Numbered from the stretch's first letter, positions 1-9,283 are shown. The stretch is DNA of 64,000 nt from Marinobacter caseinilyticus (GCF_011074955.1 NZ_WUQJ01000020.1:124001-188000); one strand, 5' to 3'. Notes: generated from the sequence alone by a model not told the origin. Numbers and translations: made by a program.

Positions 1-168
1 TACCAAACGCACGCGCCGCAGCGCGCCGAAGCTGCCTGCGAGCAGCAACTGGCGGACGATCTCCGCCAGCGTCGGTTTGATGATGACGACAGCGTCCATC
101 GGCTCTTACTGACATTGACCGAACACAAATTGAACCTCAGCAACCCTAAATACCTGGGCAAGCGTTAA
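1..168 (+). CDS. C-terminal fragment of an unidentified protein
   Basis: Frame 1 is open from the first base to a TAA at 166-168, giving the last 55 residues of a protein that starts left of the window. The tail is charged (ADDLRQRRFDDDDSVHRLLL) and ends NLSNPKYLGKR. I do not recognise the family. It lies 32 bp before the acyl-CoA ligase on the same strand, so the two could share a transcript. The open frame and codon use support a real coding end. Confidence 0.5.
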   Translation, partial: YQTHAPQRAEAACEQQLADDLRQRRFDDDDSVHRLLLTLTEHKLNLSNPKYLGKR

Positions 169-200
169 ACCAGGCCACGAACGACGTCTGGAGTCATGCG

Positions 201-1823
201 ATGACCGACAAATACAACGACGGGCTCGACAAACGAGCAGCCAACTATTCGGCCCTGACACCACTGGATTTTCTGCAGCGCTCCGCCACCGTGTTTCCAC
301 AAAAAATGGCCGTCATCGACGATGACACGATGCTGACCTATCAGACCCTGTTCGAGCGCTGTTGCCGTATGGCATCGGCCCTGACATCACTCGGAGTGGG
401 CACCGGCGACACGGTGTCGGTGCTCTGCCCCAACAGCCATGAAGTGCTGGAGTCCCACTATGCCGTGCCCATGTGCGGCGCCGTACTCAATACGCTCAAC
501 TACCGCCTCGACGCCGCCAGCCTGCGCTTTATTCTCGACCACGGCGAAGCGCGGGTGCTGTTTTATGACACCGAGTACGAGAAACTGGTGCGGGCCACCG
601 TCTCGGAAATGGACGTAACCCCCATACTGGTCAGCATCGAACGCCTGGCTGGCGCCTCGGACCAATTCGCCGACCACAGCTATGAGCAACTGCTGGCCCG
701 GGGTGAGCAAACGACGCAGTGGCAACGACCGGCCGATGAGTGGGACGCCATTTCACTGAATTACACCTCTGGCACCACAGGCAACCCGAAAGGCGTGGTG
801 TACCACCATCGCGGTGCCTATCTGGCTGCCATGAGCGACGCCATGGCGTTCAATATGAACGCCGACACGGTGTACCTCTGGACGCTGCCCATGTTTCATT
901 GCAATGGCTGGGCCTACACCTGGGCCATTACCGCCATTGGCGGCACGCATGTCTGTCTGCGCGCCATCGACTCCCAGGTCATCTACCAACGTATTGAAGA
1001 TTACAGCGTGACCCACATGTGCGGGGCACCCATCGTGATGAACATGCTGCTCAATGAACTGGGCGAGCGCGGACAAACACTCAGTCATCCGGTCCAGTTT
1101 GCCCTCGGCGGTGCCGCTCCTCCCAGCTCGGTTATCCGCAAAGCCCAGGCCATCGGCTTTGACATCACCCATCTGTATGGCCTGACCGAAACCTACGGCC
1201 CCGCTACCCTGTGTGTTCCAAAACCCGAGTGGTCGGACCTGCCGGTGGAAGAATTGGCCGTCAAAATGGCGCGTCAGGGTGTGGCCACTCTGACCGTCAA
1301 CGACGTTCGGGTATACAACGGTCACCGTGGCGAAGCCGTGCCCGCCGATGGCGAGACCCTGGGTGAGATTCAACTCCGCGGCAACACCTTGATGAAGGGT
1401 TACCTGAAAAACCCCGTCACCACCGACGCCGCCTTCAAGGACGGCTGGTTCAGCACCGGCGACCTGGCCGTGATGCACCCGGACAATTACATCGAGATCA
1501 AGGACCGCTCCAAGGACATCATTATTTCCGGGGGCGAAAATATTTCCAGCCTGGAAGTGGAGGAGGTGCTTTACCAGCACGCAGCGATTTCCGAAGCCGC
1601 GGTCATCGCCATTCCCGATGACAAGTGGGGCGAAGTGCCCGCGGCGTTTGTCCACCTGAACCAGGATGACGGGTCGGTGACCGAGGCTGCCATCATTGAT
1701 TTCTGTAAAGACCGGTTGGCGAAGTTCAAGGTGCCCAAACGAGTCACGATTGGGGAGCTGCCCAAAACCGCCACGGGTAAAATTCGCAAGAACGTGCTGC
1801 GGGATCAGTTCAGAACAGAATGA
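201..1823 (+). CDS. Acyl-CoA synthetase (AMP-forming fatty-acid/acyl-CoA ligase)
   Basis: ANL-superfamily enzyme of 540 residues that activates a carboxylic acid with ATP to an acyl-adenylate and then to the CoA thioester in the cytoplasm. Visible motifs are the phosphate-binding loop YTSGTTGNPKGV (about residue 188), the adenine-side YGLTETYGP, the hinge GWFSTGDLAVMHPDNYIEIK and the C-terminal PKTATGKIRKNVL carrying the catalytic lysine. The pattern LWTLPMFHCNGW is typical of the medium-chain and methylmercaptopropionate ligase (AlkK/DmdB-like) branch, so an alkanoate or DMSP-derived acid is possible, but the substrate is not decided by sequence. A TetR regulator follows 159 bp downstream and may control it. 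Confidence 0.9.
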   Translation: MTDKYNDGLDKRAANYSALTPLDFLQRSATVFPQKMAVIDDDTMLTYQTLFERCCRMASALTSLGVGTGDTVSVLCPNSHEVLESHYAVPMCGAVLNTLNYRLDAASLRFILDHGEARVLFYDTEYEKLVRATVSEMDVTPILVSIERLAGASDQFADHSYEQLLARGEQTTQWQRPADEWDAISLNYTSGTTGNPKGVVYHHRGAYLAAMSDAMAFNMNADTVYLWTLPMFHCNGWAYTWAITAIGGTHVCLRAIDSQVIYQRIEDYSVTHMCGAPIVMNMLLNELGERGQTLSHPVQFALGGAAPPSSVIRKAQAIGFDITHLYGLTETYGPATLCVPKPEWSDLPVEELAVKMARQGVATLTVNDVRVYNGHRGEAVPADGETLGEIQLRGNTLMKGYLKNPVTTDAAFKDGWFSTGDLAVMHPDNYIEIKDRSKDIIISGGENISSLEVEEVLYQHAAISEAAVIAIPDDKWGEVPAAFVHLNQDDGSVTEAAIIDFCKDRLAKFKVPKRVTIGELPKTATGKIRKNVLRDQFRTE

Positions 1824-1982
1824 AAAAACCGAAGACTCCCGCCCGACACAATCCGCGGCTGCGTTTGAACACCCGTCCATCACCAACGGCGTGGACGTTG
1901 TTCAACGTCGCCTCCAGACGGCGGCCTGAGCCCGGCCGACGATTAGGCCATCTTGGCGAGGCACCCTATCATCAGGTGCCCT

Positions 1983-2720
1983 ATGAGCGCTGAATCTGCG
2001 AGCCCGGAACAAACCATGGCACGAGCACACAGAAAGATTGGCAGTTACGAAGCCTTCCGGGAAGATCTGAGCCTGTCCAAGGACGAAACCTGTCGCGAGC
2101 TGTATCGACAGAACACCGCGATGATCCGTATCAAAAAAGAAAACGTTGCGGTGAAAAACCTGGTGCGAATCATCGACTCGACCTTGAAGCTCGCCAATTC
2201 CAAGGGTTTCTCGGCGATGACCCTGAGGGATCTGTGCGCTGACTCAGGACTGAGCATGGGAGGCCTGTACGCCTACATCAAGAACAAGGACGACCTGATA
2301 CACCTGATCCAGGGCCATGGTTTTATCATGACCCGGCGTACGCTTCTGACCTACATCGAACTGGAAACCGAAGCCCCCAAACGCCTCTTTGCCGCCATTC
2401 GCGCCCACTTGTACTTAAGTGAGCTGATGCGGGCCTGGTTCTACTTCTCCTTCATGGAAGCCAAAAGCCTGCCCCCCAGGGAAAAGAAAGACGCAGTTGC
2501 GATTGAGCGTGAAATCGACGACATTTTTCACGACATACTGGACCGGGGCGTCAGCGAACAGGTGTTTCGCGCGGTGGATACACGAACCCTGTCGGCCATG
2601 ATTAAGGCGCTCCTGCAGGACTGGTACCTTAAGCGCCGCAAATACCGGGACAACGACATCAGTGTTGAACATTACGCCGCAACGGTCGGCGATCTGCTGG
2701 ACCGATACCTCACGCATTAG
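1983..2720 (+). CDS. TetR/AcrR family transcriptional regulator
   Basis: DNA-binding repressor of about 245 residues. The helix-turn-helix is in the N-terminal third, around GFSAMTLRDLCADSGLSMGG and LYAYIKNKDDLIHL, the classic TetR recognition pattern. It is preceded by an unusual N-terminal extension of about 65 residues. The rest is a helical ligand domain. ATG at 1983 is chosen because AGGTG precedes it at good spacing; an upstream TTG at 1953 and an ATG at 2016 are alternatives. Position after the acyl-CoA ligase suggests regulation of fatty-acid or acyl-CoA metabolism, which is inference only. Confidence 0.8.
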   Translation: MSAESASPEQTMARAHRKIGSYEAFREDLSLSKDETCRELYRQNTAMIRIKKENVAVKNLVRIIDSTLKLANSKGFSAMTLRDLCADSGLSMGGLYAYIKNKDDLIHLIQGHGFIMTRRTLLTYIELETEAPKRLFAAIRAHLYLSELMRAWFYFSFMEAKSLPPREKKDAVAIEREIDDIFHDILDRGVSEQVFRAVDTRTLSAMIKALLQDWYLKRRKYRDNDISVEHYAATVGDLLDRYLTH

Positions 2721-2735
2721 TGCTGGCCATGGCGG

Positions 2736-3560
2736 TTATGTGTCAGCCTGCAGCAGGTCACGGTATGCCTGCAATAGGGATTCGTCTTCCCGGGGATAGT
2801 TCGGCGCCAGCCGCTGCAGACGTTCCGCCAGAATCGTCGCAACAATGGCCCGGGCGATGGGCTTGCGGTCACCCGGTATGATCAACCACGGCGCTTCGGG
2901 CGTGTGGGTAGCGGCGATCGCCTCTTCGGCCGCGGCCCGGTAGTTTTCCCGTTGTTGCCAACCGATGACGTCGGCCGCATCAAACTTCCAGCGTTTGCGT
3001 GGCGTGTCCAGGCGCGTGAGCAATCGGCGCTTGTGCTCGGCCGGGGACAGTTGCAGCCAGCATTTCACGACACTGGTGCCTTCCTGAACCAAATGCTGCT
3101 CAAACGCCCTGATGGCCTGGTATCGGGCCGGCCAGTCATACTGGTCCGGCGCACGCATCGGCCACAGACGTTCCGCCATCACTGCTTCGTGATGACTGCG
3201 GTTGAACGCCGCCACTTCACCGAAAGCAGGTAGGCAGGGCATCACCCGCCAGAGGAAATCGTGCCGTACTTCCGCTCCCTGAGGCCGCCCAAACGACCAG
3301 GCATGAAAACCCGCCGGGTCCATATAGGTGGCCAGGGTCCGAATCAGACTGTCTTTGCCACTGGCATCCATGCCATGCACGATCAGCAGCAGGGCTTTTT
3401 CCCGATTGGCCCACAGCCGGCGCTGGTATTCACCAATGGTTTCAAGGCTGGCTTCCAGCAACCCCGCCAACCCATCGTCCCGGCAATCGGAGGCATAGTC
3501 CGACAACGAGCGCCGTCGTGGCTGATACAGAAACGGGTGTTCCATTGAATGCACTGTCAT
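2736..3560 (-). CDS. Polyphosphate kinase 2 family protein
   Basis: PPK2-type P-loop kinase of 274 residues that transfers phosphate between polyphosphate and nucleotides. Walker A is HGMDASGKDS, the second signature is FNRSHHEAVMAERLWP, and a lid-like RLLTRLDTPRKRWKF follows; length is normal for a single-domain PPK2. ATG at 3560 is preferred over an upstream in-frame start at 3602 because GGGAG lies seven bases before it. The gene is convergent with the TetR gene (15 bp between ends) and divergent from tatD. Nucleotide specificity (AMP, ADP or GDP) cannot be read from sequence alone. Confidence 0.88.
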   Translation of the reverse strand: MTVHSMEHPFLYQPRRRSLSDYASDCRDDGLAGLLEASLETIGEYQRRLWANREKALLLIVHGMDASGKDSLIRTLATYMDPAGFHAWSFGRPQGAEVRHDFLWRVMPCLPAFGEVAAFNRSHHEAVMAERLWPMRAPDQYDWPARYQAIRAFEQHLVQEGTSVVKCWLQLSPAEHKRRLLTRLDTPRKRWKFDAADVIGWQQRENYRAAAEEAIAATHTPEAPWLIIPGDRKPIARAIVATILAERLQRLAPNYPREDESLLQAYRDLLQADT

Positions 3561-3703
3561 CACATGCTCCCGGCGAGGCGACCCACACTTTCCAGATGGC
3601 AAAACGTTGGGGTATGCCTATAGAAAAGGTAGACTACCTGCATTCATTCACTGCGGTTTGATGCTTCATATTGGCATTTTATTACGGGACCAGACGATCA
3701 CCC

Positions 3704-4510
3704 ATGAGCAAAAAACGACGCGAAATTCCGGTTTTTGATCACCCCATCATCGAAACCCATTGCCACCTTGACTACCTCAAAGACCGGCCACTGGAAGAGA
3801 CTCTGGCGGAAGCCCGGCGGGTGAACATCGAACGCATCATTACCATTGCGGTGTCACCGGACAACCTGGGCAAAGTTCGTGAGCTCGCGCAAGCCGCACC
3901 CTGGGTATACGGCACCCAGGGCGTGCACCCCCACGACGCCGAGAGTTACACCGACGACGCCGAAGCGGAAATCCGGGCGCACGTGGGCACTGAAAAAATG
4001 GTGGCGGTGGGCGAGATCGGACTGGATTATTTCTACGACAAAGCCGACCGGGACATCCAGCGCTCGGTGTTTCGTCGCCAGCTCCAGATCGCGTGTGATA
4101 CGGACCGACCCGTCGTGATTCACAGTCGCGACGCCGACGACGACACCATTGAAATTCTCACCGAGTTTGAAGACACCCTGACGCGACGGGGCGTCATTCA
4201 CAGCTTCACCTCAGGGCCGGGGCTTGCCCGCTATGCCATCAGCCAGGGATGGTGCCTGGGGTTTAATGGCATATCGACGTTCAATAAGGCGGAAAACGTC
4301 CGCGACATCATCCGCATGACGCCCCTTGAGCAACTGCTGCTGGAAACCGATGCGCCCTTCCTGACGCCGGTGCCCTACCGTGGCAAAGAGAATGCGCCGT
4401 TCTACATTCCCTTTGTGGCGGAAAAAATTGCCGAGGTGAAGGCACTGCCTCTGGCGGACGTCCTGACGACCACTTACCAGAATAGCCTGCGGTTATTTTT
4501 CCCCGGCTGA
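3704..4510 (+). CDS. TatD family metal-dependent hydrolase (putative DNase)
   Basis: TIM-barrel metallohydrolase of about 268 residues. Metal ligands are visible as ETHCHLDYL near the start, GEIGLDYFYDK in the middle, VVIHSRDAD, and LLETDAPFLTP near the end, the four TatD signatures in order. Family members are 3'-5' DNases or have unknown substrates. ATG at 3704 is preferred; a TTG at 3671 is in frame but lacks a clear ribosome site. It stands alone between the divergent PPK2 gene and the channel gene. Confidence 0.9.
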   Translation: MSKKRREIPVFDHPIIETHCHLDYLKDRPLEETLAEARRVNIERIITIAVSPDNLGKVRELAQAAPWVYGTQGVHPHDAESYTDDAEAEIRAHVGTEKMVAVGEIGLDYFYDKADRDIQRSVFRRQLQIACDTDRPVVIHSRDADDDTIEILTEFEDTLTRRGVIHSFTSGPGLARYAISQGWCLGFNGISTFNKAENVRDIIRMTPLEQLLLETDAPFLTPVPYRGKENAPFYIPFVAEKIAEVKALPLADVLTTTYQNSLRLFFPG

Positions 4511-4619
4511 TGTCCGCATTCCGAATCCAATACCGGGTAGCCGCACGTACAGCTAATGACGTCAGATCACTGCCCGAGCCTCCGAGAGGGGCCTGCCAAC
4601 CGTCAGGACAACCAATTTT

Positions 4620-5681
4620 ATGGTCAGGTTACAATGCGCTTTATGGCTGATGATGCTCATCTTCAGCACCCAGGCTTTCGCCCAGTCCACGCCGTTACGG
4701 GTCGGCATTACCCCGGTACCGCCCTTTGTCATGGCAACGGAGGACGGTGACTGGCAAGGCATCAGCGTTGATCTGTGGCGCAACATAGCCGACGACCTGG
4801 GCCTCGAATTCACCCTTGTCCCAGTGCCCTTCAATGACCTGCTGAACGGCGTAAAAGACGGCCAGCTCGATGTTGCCGTCGGCGCCCTGACCATGACGGC
4901 CGAACGTGAGGCGCAGTTTGATTTCAGCCACCCGTTTTACCAGACCGGCCTGTCCATCGGTGTGCCACAGGGTCAGGAGCCAAGCCTGCTCAGCAGTCTG
5001 CGGGCACTCATAAGCTGGCAGTTTGTCAGTGTTGTGGCTGCTCTGGCCGCGCTGTTGCTGGCTGTGGGGCTGGCGATTTGGGTGGTCGAGCGTAAACGCA
5101 ATGCCGATCACTTTGGTGGTTCGACGGCCGAGGGCATCGGATCGGGCTTCTGGTGGGCCGCGGTCACCATGACCACGGTCGGCTATGGCGACAAAGCACC
5201 GACATCCTTGGCGGGGCGTCTGATCGGTTTGGTCTGGATGTTTGCCGGTTTGATCATGGTGGCCAGCTTCACCGCCGCCATTACCTCATCGCTGACCGTC
5301 AGTAATCTGCAAAACCAGATCCAGGGTCCTGATGATTTGCCGGGCGCCAACGTTGCCACCATTGCCAACACCGCCAGCGAGGAATACCTGCTCGAGCAAC
5401 GCATCGGCCACACGCTTTATTCCGACCTGACCTCAGCTATGACCGCCACGGCCGCCGGCGACACAGACGCCATCGTCTACGACCGCGCCCTGATGCAGTT
5501 CCGCAACCAGCAACTGGATAACCGGCTGACGATTTTGTCCGGCACCTTCCAGCAACAGCTCTATGCACTCGCCTTGCCGGAAAACAGCCCGCTCAGGGGG
5601 CCGGTGTCGGAGAAAGTGTTGGAAATGACCGAGTCACCAGCCTGGGCCACGCTCATCGATCTATACCTCGGCCCGCGATAA
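4620..5681 (+). CDS. GluR0-like ligand-gated potassium channel (SBP domain + pore)
   Basis: A 353-residue protein with a signal peptide (about 1-23), the first lobe of a family 3 solute-binding domain, a transmembrane helix near 127-153, a pore loop with the K+ selectivity filter TVGYGD (about residue 184), a second helix through about 225, then the second solute-binding lobe (NQIQGPDDLPGANVATIA onward). This order, a binding domain split by a P-loop pore, is that of prokaryotic ionotropic glutamate receptors such as cyanobacterial GluR0. The expected product is an inner-membrane K+ channel opened by a periplasmic amino acid. It is not an ordinary ABC binding protein, because those lack the pore. 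Ligand identity is unknown. Confidence 0.88.
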   Translation: MVRLQCALWLMMLIFSTQAFAQSTPLRVGITPVPPFVMATEDGDWQGISVDLWRNIADDLGLEFTLVPVPFNDLLNGVKDGQLDVAVGALTMTAEREAQFDFSHPFYQTGLSIGVPQGQEPSLLSSLRALISWQFVSVVAALAALLLAVGLAIWVVERKRNADHFGGSTAEGIGSGFWWAAVTMTTVGYGDKAPTSLAGRLIGLVWMFAGLIMVASFTAAITSSLTVSNLQNQIQGPDDLPGANVATIANTASEEYLLEQRIGHTLYSDLTSAMTATAAGDTDAIVYDRALMQFRNQQLDNRLTILSGTFQQQLYALALPENSPLRGPVSEKVLEMTESPAWATLIDLYLGPR

Positions 5682-5769
5682 GCGGCAACCGGAACCGCGT
5701 TGCGCTGCGTTCCCGAACGTTCCTGCAAGCGCTCTTGGGGGCGAGCTGACGCCGGTTCACGGCCGGGGA

Positions 5770-6345
5770 TCAGCGAAACCGCCGGGCCTGGGTATACCGG
5801 TCACGCCAGTAGTAGCCGGTCAGGGACGATGCGGTCACCCCCACGGACGTCGATGAGTGAATGAAACGGTTGTCTCCCATGTAAATGCCGGCGTGCTGTT
5901 CCTTGCCCGCAACGCGGAAAAACACCAGATCACCGGGGCTGAGCTGGCCTCGATCAACTGCACGTCCGGCGGCCAACATCTGGGCCGTGGTGCGTGGCAA
6001 GGGCTGCCCCAATCCTTCCCGGTAAGCCGTGACGATGAACCCGGAACAATCGAACCCTTCCACCGATGTGCCACCGTATTCATAGGGCACCCCCTGGTAG
6101 CGCTCAAATACTTGCCATAACCGGGACGCCGTAGCCGAAGGGGCGGTTCCCGACTCGCTCCCGGGACTGACCGCCACTGCTCCCTGGTCAACGTCCCGCG
6201 GCAGCGTCTGGCTGGCACACCCGCCCAGCAGAAGCATGGCCGCCATGGCAACGCTGGCCAATCCGCCAAGACGAATCCGGCCTGGGAGACAGCCGGGCAA
6301 AAGGCGAGGCAGAGCCCGCCATGAATCACTGCGCATAAACGTCAT
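5770..6345 (-). CDS. NlpC/P60 family lipoprotein, putative peptidoglycan endopeptidase
   Basis: A 191-residue outer-membrane-type lipoprotein. The N-terminus is basic and hydrophobic and ends in the lipobox LLGGC; the C-terminal 120 residues form an NlpC/P60 cysteine peptidase. The catalytic Cys lies in GFDCSGFI, the His in EQHAGIYMG and the third polar residue in NRFIHSS. PLPRTTAQML and LSPGDLVFF are family signatures. It resembles MepS/Spr-type murein endopeptidases that cut peptide cross-links during wall growth. The gene converges with the channel gene and has no operon partner. Confidence 0.9.
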   Translation of the reverse strand: MTFMRSDSWRALPRLLPGCLPGRIRLGGLASVAMAAMLLLGGCASQTLPRDVDQGAVAVSPGSESGTAPSATASRLWQVFERYQGVPYEYGGTSVEGFDCSGFIVTAYREGLGQPLPRTTAQMLAAGRAVDRGQLSPGDLVFFRVAGKEQHAGIYMGDNRFIHSSTSVGVTASSLTGYYWRDRYTQARRFR

Positions 6346-6533
6346 GTCTGTCAGCCGTGGAAGTGAAACCCCACTCTATAAGTCAATTCCGGCTATGTCA
6401 GGTTAAAGATTGTCAGCATTGGCAATGCCCGATCTTTGCCCGCGCGTCGACCTGGAGCACGTTGAAAACGTCTCAATAAGCCATTTGACGATTCTGCAGG
6501 CCTTGAAGGCCTTACTGCGAGGCTTCGCCTTGG

Positions 6534-6558
6534 TTCCGGCGGCCTGGGACAGCCGGAA
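6534..6558. repeat. Short inverted repeat downstream of the oxidoreductase gene
   Basis: TTCCGGC at 6534-6540 and GCCGGAA at 6552-6558 form a 7-bp stem around an 11-base loop, 34 bp past the stop of the leftward oxidoreductase gene. It could end that transcript, but there is no U-tract, so the role is uncertain. The rest of the gap 6346-6591 shows no gene. Confidence 0.35.
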
Positions 6559-6591
6559 TCGCCAACAAACGTATTCAGAGGTTCCCCGGGG

Positions 6592-7587
6592 TCACAATTT
6601 TACGATCAGCTTGCCCTTGTTCTCACCACTGAAGAACAGATTCAAACCGGTCATCGCCGATTCCAGTCCTTCCAGCACATGGGCGCGATATTTAATCTGG
6701 CCTCTTTGCACGTAGGGCGTCAGTTTTGCCAGCAATTCCGGCACTTGGTGCAGGTGATCCGGCATGGTGTAGCCCTGAATGGTCAGGCGCTTCCTGATGA
6801 TATTGAGCCAGCTTGGCCCTGGCTGCGGTTCACGCGCGGTATAGTCGGCAATCATGCCGCACACCATGATGCGACCGTGGGCATTCATGCGCTCAAACAC
6901 CCGGTGCTGGATCGGACCCCCGGTATTCTCAAAATACAAATCGATACCATCGGGCACCAGGGCGTCGAGCTGAGCGCCTAAATCGTCCGTTTTGTAATTC
7001 ACGGCGCCATCAAAACCCAGCTCCCTGACGATCCAGTCAGCCTTCTCGTCGCTGCCCACCACGCCGACCACTGTCAGACCGTCAGCTTTCGCCAACTGGC
7101 CTACAATGGAACCAACCGAGCCGGCTGCGCCCGACACCACCAGCGTCTCTCCGGCCTGAGGTTTGCCAATATCGTACAAACCCTTCGTGGCCGTCAGTCC
7201 TGGCAACGCGAACACCGACAACACCATCTCGGCCGGCAGCGTGGGATCCAGCTTATTGACACCGGCACCGTCGCTGAGCGCCATCTGTTGCCAGCCAAAA
7301 CGACCCATGACATGGTCACCCTCGCTAAACCCGGAATGGCGAGAGGCCACGACCTCGCCGAAGCCGGAGGAGCGCATGACCGTGCCCAACTCGACCGGTG
7401 GAATGTAGCTGTCGGTGCTCGGCGACATCCAGCCCAGCATGGCCGGGTCTAACGACATGTGCGTTTGCTTGACCAGAAACTGCCCCTCCGCCAGCTCTGG
7501 TACCGTTTTCTCAACCACTTCGAATAAATCCGGCCCAATAGGACCACTGGGGCGTTTCACCAGATTGATTGCGGTATAGGTGCTCAT
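6592..7587 (-). CDS. NADP-dependent oxidoreductase, zinc-independent MDR (curcumin/leukotriene reductase type)
   Basis: A 331-residue medium-chain dehydrogenase/reductase. The Rossmann glycine motif is VVSGAAGSVGSIVGQLAKA, followed by the NADPH-side GSDEKADWIVRELGFDGAVNYK and the substrate-side YFENTGGPIQHRVFERM. The zinc-binding cysteines of alcohol dehydrogenases are absent, so it belongs to the double-bond reductase branch that reduces alpha,beta-unsaturated carbonyls with NADPH. The start has a GAGGAAT ribosome site. It is transcribed away from the HDAC-like gene, and a perfect long hairpin lies just upstream. Confidence 0.9.
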   Translation of the reverse strand: MSTYTAINLVKRPSGPIGPDLFEVVEKTVPELAEGQFLVKQTHMSLDPAMLGWMSPSTDSYIPPVELGTVMRSSGFGEVVASRHSGFSEGDHVMGRFGWQQMALSDGAGVNKLDPTLPAEMVLSVFALPGLTATKGLYDIGKPQAGETLVVSGAAGSVGSIVGQLAKADGLTVVGVVGSDEKADWIVRELGFDGAVNYKTDDLGAQLDALVPDGIDLYFENTGGPIQHRVFERMNAHGRIMVCGMIADYTAREPQPGPSWLNIIRKRLTIQGYTMPDHLHQVPELLAKLTPYVQRGQIKYRAHVLEGLESAMTGLNLFFSGENKGKLIVKL

Positions 7588-7613
7588 GCCAATTCCTCGT
7601 CTTTGGGTAACGT

Positions 7614-7651
7614 GCCCACCCTGGCGTTTGGTAACAAACGCCAGGGTGGGC
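7614..7651. repeat. Perfect 17-bp inverted repeat (hairpin) in a divergent intergenic region
   Basis: GCCCACCCTGGCGTTTG at 7614-7630 is repeated exactly in inverse at 7635-7651 with a GTAA loop. The stem begins 27 bp upstream of the oxidoreductase start, so it would lie in its leader. No T-run follows on either strand, which argues against a simple terminator. It may be a REP-type element, a regulatory hairpin or a miniature mobile element. Confidence 0.8.
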
Positions 7652-7901
7652 GGTGGATTGTCTTCTTACCACCATGGCTGGATCGGACGCTGGCAACAAC
7701 CTTTGTCGCGCTTTTACCGGAGCCCACACCGCCCGTTCGGCTGCGCGGGTAAAATGATTCGGCAGGTTGCAGATGGAATGTGACACGTCGGTGGTGGCAA
7801 AACGGCCGGCGGCACCCGACCTGATTACCCGTTGTAACCCGTTGAGCCGACACCCATGCTGTGCCAGAGTGCCCGCTGATCCATCGCGGGAGCGCCCCAT
7901 C

Positions 7902-8960
7902 GTGAAAACTGTCTTTTCGCCACTGCACAACCGCCGCTCGGCCAAAACGGAGCTCGATGGCGGCGTGCTCATCGAGCCCCATGAAAAGCCCTCACGGGCC
8001 GACACGATTCTGGCCCGGGTAACGCACCAGCAACTGGGCGAGGTCATCGCACCAACAGACTTCGGCCTGGCTCCCATTCTTCGCGTCCATACCGCCGAGT
8101 ACGTCGATTTTCTCAAGCGCTGTTGGGACGACTGGGTAGCCGCTGCCAAACCTGGGGAAGCCATCCCCGCGGTGTGGCCCGGGCGTGGCATGCGAAACCG
8201 GCTACCCAAAGATATCGATGGCCGCCTGGGCTACTTCAGTTTTGCCGCGGAAACGTCCATCACCGAGGGCACCTGGGATGCGGCCTGTGCCTCGGCCAAT
8301 GTTGCGCTGACCGCCCAGCAGTTGATTGCCAGCGGGCAGCGGGCAGCCTTCGCACTCTGCCGCCCACCCGGTCACCACGCCGCCGCTGACGTGTTCGGAG
8401 GCTACTGCTTCTTCAATAACGCTGCGATGGCCGCGCAAGCCTTTCTCGACCAGGGCGCCAAACGCGTGGCCATACTGGATGTGGATTTTCACCACGGCAA
8501 TGGCACCCAGAGCATTTTTTACAACCGGGACGATGTGCTAACCATCAGCCTTCATGGCGACCCCGACCTGGTGTTCCCGCATTTTCTGGGCTTTGCCGAT
8601 GAAACCGGCCATGACGCGGGCGAAGGCCACAACCTGAACATTCTCTACCCACCCGACACCCCCTTCAGCACTTGGCGCAAAGGTTTGGAAACCGCGTGCG
8701 ACAGAGTGGAACGCTATGCGCCGGATGCCCTGATCGTTGCGTTGGGCGTCGATACCTTCGAGCACGACCCCATCTCATTCTTCAAGCTCACCTCTTCGGA
8801 CTACCTCACGCTGGGTGAGCGGCTCGCCGACCTGGGAAAACCCACGCTGTTTACCATGGAGGGCGGCTATGACGTAGCAGCCATCGGAGTGAACGCGGTC
8901 AACGTGCTGGAGGGCTTTGAGCGTCGCCAGAACGCGACGCGACGCCTCTCTCCCAGCTAG
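7902..8960 (+). CDS. Histone deacetylase family protein (class II / acetylpolyamine amidohydrolase-like)
   Basis: A 352-residue zinc hydrolase of the arginase/deacetylase fold. Signatures are RPPGHHA (catalytic His pair), GYCFFNNAA, LDVDFHHGNGTQ (two zinc ligands), SLHGDPDLVFPHFLG and the C-terminal FTMEGGYDV. Family members remove acetyl groups from acetylated polyamines or other small amines, rarely proteins in bacteria. GTG at 7902 is chosen because GGAG lies about ten bases upstream; an open frame runs back to 7767 but its sequence does not look like this family. The nearby spermidine-synthase-like gene is 35 kb away, so no operon evidence supports polyamines. Confidence 0.88.
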   Translation: MKTVFSPLHNRRSAKTELDGGVLIEPHEKPSRADTILARVTHQQLGEVIAPTDFGLAPILRVHTAEYVDFLKRCWDDWVAAAKPGEAIPAVWPGRGMRNRLPKDIDGRLGYFSFAAETSITEGTWDAACASANVALTAQQLIASGQRAAFALCRPPGHHAAADVFGGYCFFNNAAMAAQAFLDQGAKRVAILDVDFHHGNGTQSIFYNRDDVLTISLHGDPDLVFPHFLGFADETGHDAGEGHNLNILYPPDTPFSTWRKGLETACDRVERYAPDALIVALGVDTFEHDPISFFKLTSSDYLTLGERLADLGKPTLFTMEGGYDVAAIGVNAVNVLEGFERRQNATRRLSPS

Positions 8961-9283
8961 CTTCCCGGCTCCGCACCGTGGTGGTCAGCGACACCGGGCG
9001 GCTGCCACCTATCCCGGGTGTTGGCGTCCCCGGGTGTGATTCTGCAGATTATTATGACTTTAGATAAAGATAAGCTTGGCATTGGCCGGCACATCGTAGT
9101 ACAGTGGCGTTCGTTGGAAAGATTTAGCAAAGCATTTCACGAATAAGACGCAGCACTGTCGTAGATAGTAGTACACCGTCCTGTTTTTGATTACGCACGT
9201 TTTTTGTTTCCGCACACCGCTGATCAGGCATCATTTGGATGACCCGACGGCACATTAAATAATTGATTTCAGGAAGTTTTTAT
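8961..9283. promoter_or_regulatory. Long leader region of the cold-shock gene
   Basis: This 323-base gap contains no gene. Its right half, from about 9080, is AT-rich and carries the promoter and probably a long 5' untranslated leader, as is usual for cspA-type genes whose mRNA folding senses temperature. A weak TTGGCA lies near 9075, but no promoter can be placed with certainty. AGGAAG about ten bases before 9284 is the ribosome site. Confidence 0.4.

Noticed and set aside
753-1886. 377-codon frame antisense to the acyl-CoA ligase
   Set aside because: No conserved motifs, while the + strand carries every ANL motif.
7767-7901. Longer N-terminus for the HDAC-like protein
   Set aside because: The extra 45 residues are Cys/Arg-rich and not family-like, and GTG 7902 has a GGAG site.
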